Assembly: GCA_003446015.1 (NCBI GenBank)
Contig: DMBU01000070.1
Location: forward strand, 8,004-19,278
Direction: 5' to 3'
Origin: Bacteroidales bacterium
GTDB lineage: Bacteria; Bacteroidota; Bacteroidia; Bacteroidales; UBA12077
DNA: 11,275 nucleotides
The notes under the pieces were generated by a model. That model saw only the letters and a list, made by a program, of their open reading frames with translations, was not told the origin of the DNA and did not search any database. The position numbers and the translations under genes were made by a program. This document shows positions 7,517 to 11,275 of the stretch, one piece after another. Positions within the stretch are counted from its first letter, which is position 1; each line of letters opens with the position of its first letter.

Positions 7517-7530
7517 TATAAATTCAAAGA

Positions 7531-8736
7531 TTATGATTTTACATATTTCTCTTGAAGAACAGGCTTTTTTCTAAAAACAAGAAGTAGAATGTAAGTTAAA
7601 ATACCGAATGTAAATGCTAAAACCAGACCAAAGACCAAGCTTCCCACAAGGTATTGAACTATATTGTCTTTGATTAAATCCAGGCTCAATCCTTTATGGT
7701 ATATTACATTAAGTTTATTTGATTCAATAAAAAAACTACCCAATTTAAAACTTGCAAATAGAATTAAAGGTATCATAGGAGGAATACTTATATTAGAAGC
7801 TACCAGTACAATCACTTTATTCAGTTTTAACAGATGTGCTAATGCAAATGCAATAATCATTTGATATCCCCAAACAGGAGCAACACCCATAAATAATCCC
7901 AGCATTATTGCAAATGTGATCTTATAATTGGGTTCTTTGCTTTGAAATATCTGATCGCGAAAAAAGGACTGAATATTTTTCTTGTTCAGTTTTCGAATAA
8001 AAACAAATGGCTTTACAATTAACAGCGCATAAATAACAAGAATTGTATTCAATACGCTTACTCTTGAAAAATCGCGAAATGGCCTGAAATGTGAAACACG
8101 GGTTTCTTTTGGAGCATAATATATTTGAATAGGAACATCGGTTACTTCAACACCTTTCCATGCAGCTCGGACAATTACTTCAATTTCAAACTCGTATTTG
8201 CGAGTAAATAAAAACATTTTACTCAATGGTTTTAATGGATACAATCTGAAACCAGATTGTGTGTCGGGCATTTTTATTCCTGTTTCGAACTTAAACCAGA
8301 AGTTTGAAAAACGGTTTCCGAAACTACTCTTTCCGGGTATTCCCGCCTGATCCATGTTTCTATTTCCTATTATGATGGCATTTGGATGTTCATCAATGGC
8401 TTCTATAAAAGTTGGCAGATTCGATGCAAAATGCTGACCGTCAGAGTCAATAGTTATAGCATATTCATAGCCTTTATTCCAGGCAAATTTAAATCCTTGT
8501 CGCAAGGCATAGCCTTTTCCTTTATTTTTGGGATAACTAACTAAATCAATTTGAGTAAATTCTTTAAGTATTTCTGATGTATGATCTGTTGATCCATCAT
8601 TTACTACAATTATCTGGCCGGTATATACCAGTACATCGTATATAACTTGTTTAATAGTATGATGGTTGTTGTAGGTGGGAATAATTACACAACACTTTTT
8701 CTCCCTGAATAATTCTTTGTATTTATTCTCAGCCAT
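7531..8736 (-). CDS. GT2 family glycosyltransferase fused to DUF2062 membrane domain
   Basis: 401 residues. Residues about 14-225 are a GT-A fold family 2 glycosyltransferase of the dolichol-phosphate-mannose-synthase kind: CVIIPTYNN, VVNDGSTDHT (45-53), the nucleotide-sugar/metal motif DSDGQH (D97, D99), and DTQSGFRLYP (158-167). A hydrophobic segment at about 229-248 follows. Residues about 255-395 are a DUF2062 domain with GLFMGVAPVWGYQ and SNISIPPMIP and several membrane helices. The catalytic part should face the cytoplasm, transferring sugar from an activated donor onto a lipid or pigment carrier. Glycosyltransferases of this type are regular members of aryl-polyene/flexirubin loci. It starts 11 bp after the dehydratase gene and is probably in the same transcript. 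The acceptor is not evident. DUF2062 has no firm function that I know; it may localise or tether the enzyme. Confidence 0.88.
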   Translation of the reverse strand: MAENKYKELFREKKCCVIIPTYNNHHTIKQVIYDVLVYTGQIIVVNDGSTDHTSEILKEFTQIDLVSYPKNKGKGYALRQGFKFAWNKGYEYAITIDSDGQHFASNLPTFIEAIDEHPNAIIIGNRNMDQAGIPGKSSFGNRFSNFWFKFETGIKMPDTQSGFRLYPLKPLSKMFLFTRKYEFEIEVIVRAAWKGVEVTDVPIQIYYAPKETRVSHFRPFRDFSRVSVLNTILVIYALLIVKPFVFIRKLNKKNIQSFFRDQIFQSKEPNYKITFAIMLGLFMGVAPVWGYQMIIAFALAHLLKLNKVIVLVASNISIPPMIPLILFASFKLGSFFIESNKLNVIYHKGLSLDLIKDNIVQYLVGSLVFGLVLAFTFGILTYILLLVFRKKPVLQEKYVKS

Positions 8737-8747
8737 TCACTCTGGTA

Positions 8748-9122
8748 TTATTTTGCCTTAAAGTTACCTTTAAATTTGTAAAAAACCTGATCGTTAAAAT
8801 GTGTAACACTATTTACTTTAATTAGGTTTTGCTCCGTGTCGTATTTAACTTTAAGATCAATTTGCAATCTGCTATTAACCTCTGGATTTACCATGGCCAT
8901 AAACTTAATATTATCAGCATATACCATTATAAGTTCCGTCCCTTCCACATTTTCCATTACCTCTTTAATAAGTTGAGTTAGGCATACTCCCGGTACAATA
9001 GGATTTCCCGGGAAGTGACCTTCATAAACTTCATGTTCTTTATTTAAGTCGATAATTGCTTTAATATTTTCCTTATCGCTGCTATCTAATTCAACTATGG
9101 TATAAAAATCTTCTAAAAGCAT
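8748..9122 (-). CDS. FabZ/ApeI-like 3-hydroxyacyl-ACP dehydratase (hotdog fold)
   Basis: 124 residues, shorter than E. coli FabZ (151). The signature GHFPGNPIVPGV carries the catalytic histidine at His36. Counting 14 residues on, where FabZ has its Glu and FabA its Asp, this protein has Gln50 (PGVCLTQLIKE). The dehydratase fold is clear, but the usual acidic partner is absent. Small ApeI-like dehydratases in aryl-polyene loci remove water from 3-hydroxyacyl-ACP in each round to create the conjugated double bonds, some as hetero-complexes with a second dehydratase. That would explain a protein with one altered catalytic residue. It begins 4 bp after the lipoprotein gene and ends 11 bp before the glycosyltransferase gene, so the three are surely co-transcribed. 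It is predicted cytoplasmic. Confidence 0.87.
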   Translation of the reverse strand: MLLEDFYTIVELDSSDKENIKAIIDLNKEHEVYEGHFPGNPIVPGVCLTQLIKEVMENVEGTELIMVYADNIKFMAMVNPEVNSRLQIDLKVKYDTEQNLIKVNSVTHFNDQVFYKFKGNFKAK

Positions 9123-9126
9123 GATT

Positions 9127-9873
9127 TTACTGGATCAATTTTAAGTTCATATTTAGTTTAATCGTGTGATGTTCCAGGCTTATGTTTCCTGGAATATTAG
9201 CTTTGTACTCATGCAAACCTACAGATATTTTTTTAGAATTTCGTTTACTAATGTTTATGTTTTCTATCTTTTCTGATTCAACATTTAAAATGTAATTAAA
9301 GTTCAGTTTACCATTTTTTAACTGCCATATCTTTTGGTTTTGCTTTGAGTCTTCAATGGAGTATATCTTTTCAGGTATTATTTGCATTAGAAGAAGGTTA
9401 AAATCATCCTGGAAGGTATTGATGATGACTTTCTTATTGAGGCTTTCGATACAGTATTTTACATTTAATGTTCCCTGATTTAATTCGAAATCGAAAATCT
9501 TTAATCCAAATTGAGTTGTTAATGCAATTCGATAAATGTTTTCGTCTGTTTTTTTGATAATTAATAATCCACTGATATTATTTTTATAAAAGTTGATATC
9601 GGTTTTATAGATTAAAGTCTTTTCAGAATAGGGCAGAGCATAAGGAATATTTTTTATTTCGGAATTCGGTAATTCTGTTTTTGTGAGGTTTTTATACGGC
9701 GCTGAACAACTGGTTAAGATAAATATCCCAATTAATAAAAACAGAATTCTCCATCTTTTGAAAAGGGAGCTTTGGGGACTTGTGTTGAATTTGATAATAG
9801 ATCTCCCTAACCCCCTTCTCCAAGGGGGAATAAATTCAAGAAAAGTTTTATTGAAGATTAAATTTATCATCAT
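9127..9873 (-). CDS. LolB/DUF3261-like outer-membrane lipoprotein with repeat-derived N-terminus
   Basis: 248 residues from the ATG at 9873. That ATG lies inside the 3' end of lolA (26-bp overlap, different frame). The first ~38 codons read through a repeat; a basic-hydrophobic signal (KRWRILFLLIGIFILTSC) then ends in a lipobox, LTSC, with the lipidated Cys codon at 9706-9708. The mature part of about 190 residues is beta-rich, with alternating strand patterns such as NISGLLIIKK and FGLKIFDFEL, reminiscent of LolB/DUF3261 lipoproteins of aryl-polyene loci. No catalytic motif is seen. It would act at the outer membrane as the acceptor partner of the LolA-like protein encoded just upstream. No ATG, GTG or TTG occurs in frame between the first few codons and the lipobox, so a shorter start would need a rare codon. 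The lipoprotein call is strong; the family is less sure. Confidence 0.72.
   Translation of the reverse strand: MMINLIFNKTFLEFIPPWRRGLGRSIIKFNTSPQSSLFKRWRILFLLIGIFILTSCSAPYKNLTKTELPNSEIKNIPYALPYSEKTLIYKTDINFYKNNISGLLIIKKTDENIYRIALTTQFGLKIFDFELNQGTLNVKYCIESLNKKVIINTFQDDFNLLLMQIIPEKIYSIEDSKQNQKIWQLKNGKLNFNYILNVESEKIENINISKRNSKKISVGLHEYKANIPGNISLEHHTIKLNMNLKLIQ
9760..9845. repeat. Small G+C-rich hairpin repeat at the lolA/lipoprotein junction
   Basis: The plus strand has CCCCCTT-CTCC-AAGGGGG, a perfect 7-bp stem with a 4-base loop (9811-9828). It is flanked by CTCCCTAAC (9803-9811) and by GGGAGC (9765-9770) that can pair with CTCCC. The blocks GGGAGCTTTGGGGACTT and CTCCCTAACCCCC look like a dispersed intergenic repeat style common in Bacteroidota. 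GAAAAG on the plus strand occurs at both borders (9760-9765 and 9840-9845) and might be a target duplication, though it is short and low in complexity. The element starts a few bases after the lolA stop and ends immediately before the codons of the lipoprotein signal peptide. Confidence 0.6.
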
Positions 9874-10486
9874 CAATGGTCTGATTCAGTTTTCTGTCTT
9901 TAAAATCAATGCTGGTATAATCATCAGAACTTTCGATCATTTTAATTTTTGCAACCGAAATATCCGATTTGTCGATATAAATTTTGATGATTTTTAACAT
10001 ACTTTTCATTTCTGGCAATTTAGGATCCAGTTCCAACAAATACTGGCTGGCATTTTCGAAGTACTTAACATCAAAGCGATCACTATCAGTAAATAGATTT
10101 CCTTGAATTGTTCCAATCATCATATTATTTATTTCGCTAAACATCTTGTTTGACTCTGTATCGAAAGTGCTTATCTTTTCCTCATCTTTAATGTAAATAT
10201 TTTTATTATTAAAGACAATAATATAGCTGAATGGCTCTGAATATTCCCATCGCAACTGATTAGGGCTTTTGAAGAAGAATTCGCCTTTAGAAATAATATT
10301 CTCAGATAAGAAACTTAAACGTTTCTCTTGTACAAATTTACTTTGAATAGATTTTGCATTTTCTGAAAGCTTAACAAGTTCAGTTTTGGTTTTTGAAATA
10401 TCCTGAACTTGTTTAAATCCATCTTCCTGTGCATATATTATTCCGGTAAAAACCAGGAGATTTATTATCGTGCTTAATATTCTCAT
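9848..10486 (-). CDS. LolA-like periplasmic lipoprotein/lipid carrier
   Basis: 212 residues from the ATG at 10486. A TTG 24 bases further up would add IKIKHKN-type residues before the signal and is less likely. The signal peptide MRILSTIINLLVFTGIIYA is probably cut before Gln-Glu. The mature protein shows the LolA pattern: SIQSKFVQEKRLSFLSENIISKG, then FFFKSPNQLRWEYSEPFSYIIVF, a hydrophobic open-barrel fold that carries acyl chains through the periplasm. The housekeeping LolA serves lipoproteins. A LolA homologue beside a LolB-like lipoprotein, an MMPL exporter and an ApeI-like dehydratase matches aryl-polyene/flexirubin loci, where it is thought to carry the pigment lipid to the outer membrane. 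I see no promoter of its own in the short upstream gap, so it is likely read from the deacetylase side. The last codons overlap the ATG of the lipoprotein gene in another frame. Confidence 0.88.
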   Translation of the reverse strand: MRILSTIINLLVFTGIIYAQEDGFKQVQDISKTKTELVKLSENAKSIQSKFVQEKRLSFLSENIISKGEFFFKSPNQLRWEYSEPFSYIIVFNNKNIYIKDEEKISTFDTESNKMFSEINNMMIGTIQGNLFTDSDRFDVKYFENASQYLLELDPKLPEMKSMLKIIKIYIDKSDISVAKIKMIESSDDYTSIDFKDRKLNQTIDDDKFNLQ

Positions 10487-10510
10487 ATTTTTATGTTTTA
10501 TTTTAATCAA

Positions 10511-10589
10511 CGTGTTTACATCCGTTTTATCTGCGTTCTATTTTAATTACTTTTAACAGTTAAGACACAAAGGCGCAAAGAGTTTCCCT
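10511..10589. repeat. Remnants of a dispersed intergenic repeat between deacetylase and lolA
   Basis: The plus strand reads ACACAAAGGCGCAAAGAG at 10565-10582 and CATCCGTTTTATCTGCGTTCT at 10519-10539. These words resemble very common intergenic repeats of environmental bacteria (GACACAAAGGCGCAAAG and ATCCGTGTTCATCTGCGTTC types), recalled from general familiarity. No TAnnTTTG promoter box for the minus strand is visible in this gap. Confidence 0.4.
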
Positions 10590-11275
10590 TTAATTTACTT
10601 CATATGCTTTAATGTTTAACAGCTCATCAAGTTGTACAATTTCATAATTTTCATTTTTACAGTATTCTAAAAATAATTTTAAAATATCAACTATGTGTTC
10701 TCTGTTATCATGAAATAGAATAATGTCGCCTGTTGATAATCTTTTCTTTATTCTTTTTAACGTTTCTTCGGTACTTTTAATAGTATCATAAGAACGAATG
10801 CTCCATCCAATGGTATGAAAATTAAAATCTTTAATCGCTTTATTTAAATAAGGATTGGTTACTCCATAAGGTGGACGAAATAATTTAGTTTTCTTGTTTA
10901 TGATATCAAAAATTACTCCATTCGTTTTTTCAATATCCGATTTCATTTTTTGTGATGAAAATAAATCGAACCATCGATGATGAGAATAAGTATGATTCCC
11001 AATTAAATGTCCATTTTGATCAATCAGATTTAATAATTCTGTATTTGATTCGATCTGATTTCCAATACAGAAGAAAGTTGCTTTAACCTTATATTGTTCT
11101 AATAACTCTAATACTTTAGGTGTGATTTCAGCATGAGGACCATCGTCGAAGGTAATGGCTATTTTTTTTTCTTCAGTTTCCGCTTTGCAAATGCTTTGTA
11201 TATAAGCTTGTGAACATATGTTTGCTGAGCAATAAACCAAATGTGCTAAAAACAATAAACTTATTATAATAAAAA
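10590..11275 (-). CDS. NodB-type polysaccharide deacetylase (5' end beyond window)
   Basis: The reading frame stays open to the right edge. The first ATG is not in the window, and the TTG at 11255 is only an internal Leu codon of the hydrophobic signal (IIISLLFLAHLVYCSA). Counting from 11255, all carbohydrate esterase family 4 motifs are present: TFDDGP (D37, D38), HTYSHH (H88, H92) giving the Asp-His-His metal site, RPPYG (127-131), WSIRSYD (151-157) and ILFHD (His182). The family removes N- or O-acetyl groups from peptidoglycan or polysaccharides. With an export signal, this one should act in the periplasm or at the surface. Its stop is 79 bp from the first bases upstream of lolA and both point the same way, so it is probably in the same transcript. 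Whether it serves the pigment locus (for example deacetylating a sugar headgroup) or is just a neighbour is unknown. Confidence 0.9.
   Translation of the reverse strand, partial: FIIISLLFLAHLVYCSANICSQAYIQSICKAETEEKKIAITFDDGPHAEITPKVLELLEQYKVKATFFCIGNQIESNTELLNLIDQNGHLIGNHTYSHHRWFDLFSSQKMKSDIEKTNGVIFDIINKKTKLFRPPYGVTNPYLNKAIKDFNFHTIGWSIRSYDTIKSTEETLKRIKKRLSTGDIILFHDNREHIVDILKLFLEYCKNENYEIVQLDELLNIKAYEVN

Larger units (their letters stand above)
7320..7530. other. 211-bp gap between glycosyltransferase and exporter genes, with repeat remnants
   Basis: No gene is seen here. The plus strand holds fragments that look like a decayed dispersed repeat: ACTTTGTGGCCCTCTGAGTTAT (7388-7409; recognisable by its CTTTGTG and CCCTCTG blocks), GCACAAAG (7434-7441) and GTTACACAAA (7481-7490). 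It also holds the GTCTGCCGACAG core at 7464-7475. The CTTTGTG/CTCTG-type words recall a very common intergenic repeat style in environmental bacteria. A candidate minus-strand promoter lies at the right end of this gap. The part closest to the exporter start is A/T-rich. Confidence 0.45.

Noticed and set aside
9683..9997. A 104-codon plus-strand open frame across the lolA/lipoprotein junction
   Set aside because: It runs antisense to two well-supported genes, covers the repeat element, has no family resemblance and no convincing ribosome site. It is an antisense shadow.
10487..10510. TTG start of the LolA-like protein at 10510, eight residues earlier
   Set aside because: The ATG at 10486 places a normal signal peptide (MRIL...YA) right at the start. 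The longer form adds only a charged stretch from a rare start codon.
10590..11255. TTG at 11255 as the true start of the deacetylase
   Set aside because: The frame stays open with hydrophobic codons up to the window end, so the signal peptide and start continue beyond 11275.

Overview
The window looks like low-GC Bacteroidota DNA. The protein families, the A-rich and mostly Shine-Dalgarno-poor gene starts, one good TAnnTTTG-type promoter and several dispersed palindromic repeats all fit that phylum. A marine or sediment member of the Marinilabiliales type is my guess from style alone. All eight genes lie on the minus strand, so the transcription order runs from the right edge to the left edge. 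I see no tRNA, rRNA, CRISPR array or transposase gene.

Layout in transcription order: a 5'-truncated NodB-type polysaccharide deacetylase (10590-11275, start beyond the window); a periplasmic LolA-like carrier (9848-10486); a LolB/DUF3261-like lipoprotein (9127-9873) whose start is confused by a small repeat lying between it and lolA; a short FabZ/ApeI-like hotdog dehydratase (8748-9122); a GT2 glycosyltransferase fused to DUF2062 (7531-8736); after a 211-bp gap with a candidate promoter, a three-part MMPL exporter / PlsC-type acyltransferase / SAM methyltransferase fusion (3432-7319); after a 119-bp gap holding three palindromes, a phytoene-desaturase/retinol-saturase-like FAD oxidoreductase (1822-3312); and, overlapping it by 8 bp, a membrane-anchored C45-type Ntn acyltransferase/hydrolase with a TPR-like tail (147-1829). 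The last 146 bp at the left edge hold no recognised gene.

Together these are accessory and export genes of an aryl-polyene / flexirubin / dialkylresorcinol-type pigment locus. This rests on established knowledge of such clusters, which characteristically carry a LolA homologue, an MMPL exporter, a small lipoprotein, an ApeI-like dehydratase, a glycosyltransferase and acyltransferases. The likely division of labour is inferred. The dehydratase helps build the polyene on a carrier protein, the acyltransferase, methyltransferase and oxidoreductase tailor it, the MMPL part extracts it from the inner membrane, and the LolA/LolB-like pair carries it to the outer membrane. The C45 enzyme may make or break an acyl bond in the periplasm. 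The chain-building core (ketosynthases, acyl carrier proteins, ketoreductase, starter ligase or ammonia lyase) is not in the window and would be expected beyond the right edge, upstream in the operon.

Points that deserve a second look are the repeat at the lipoprotein start, the Glu-to-Gln change at the expected dehydratase catalytic position, the trifunctional fusion and its topology, the C45 enzyme, and the palindrome cluster inside the operon.
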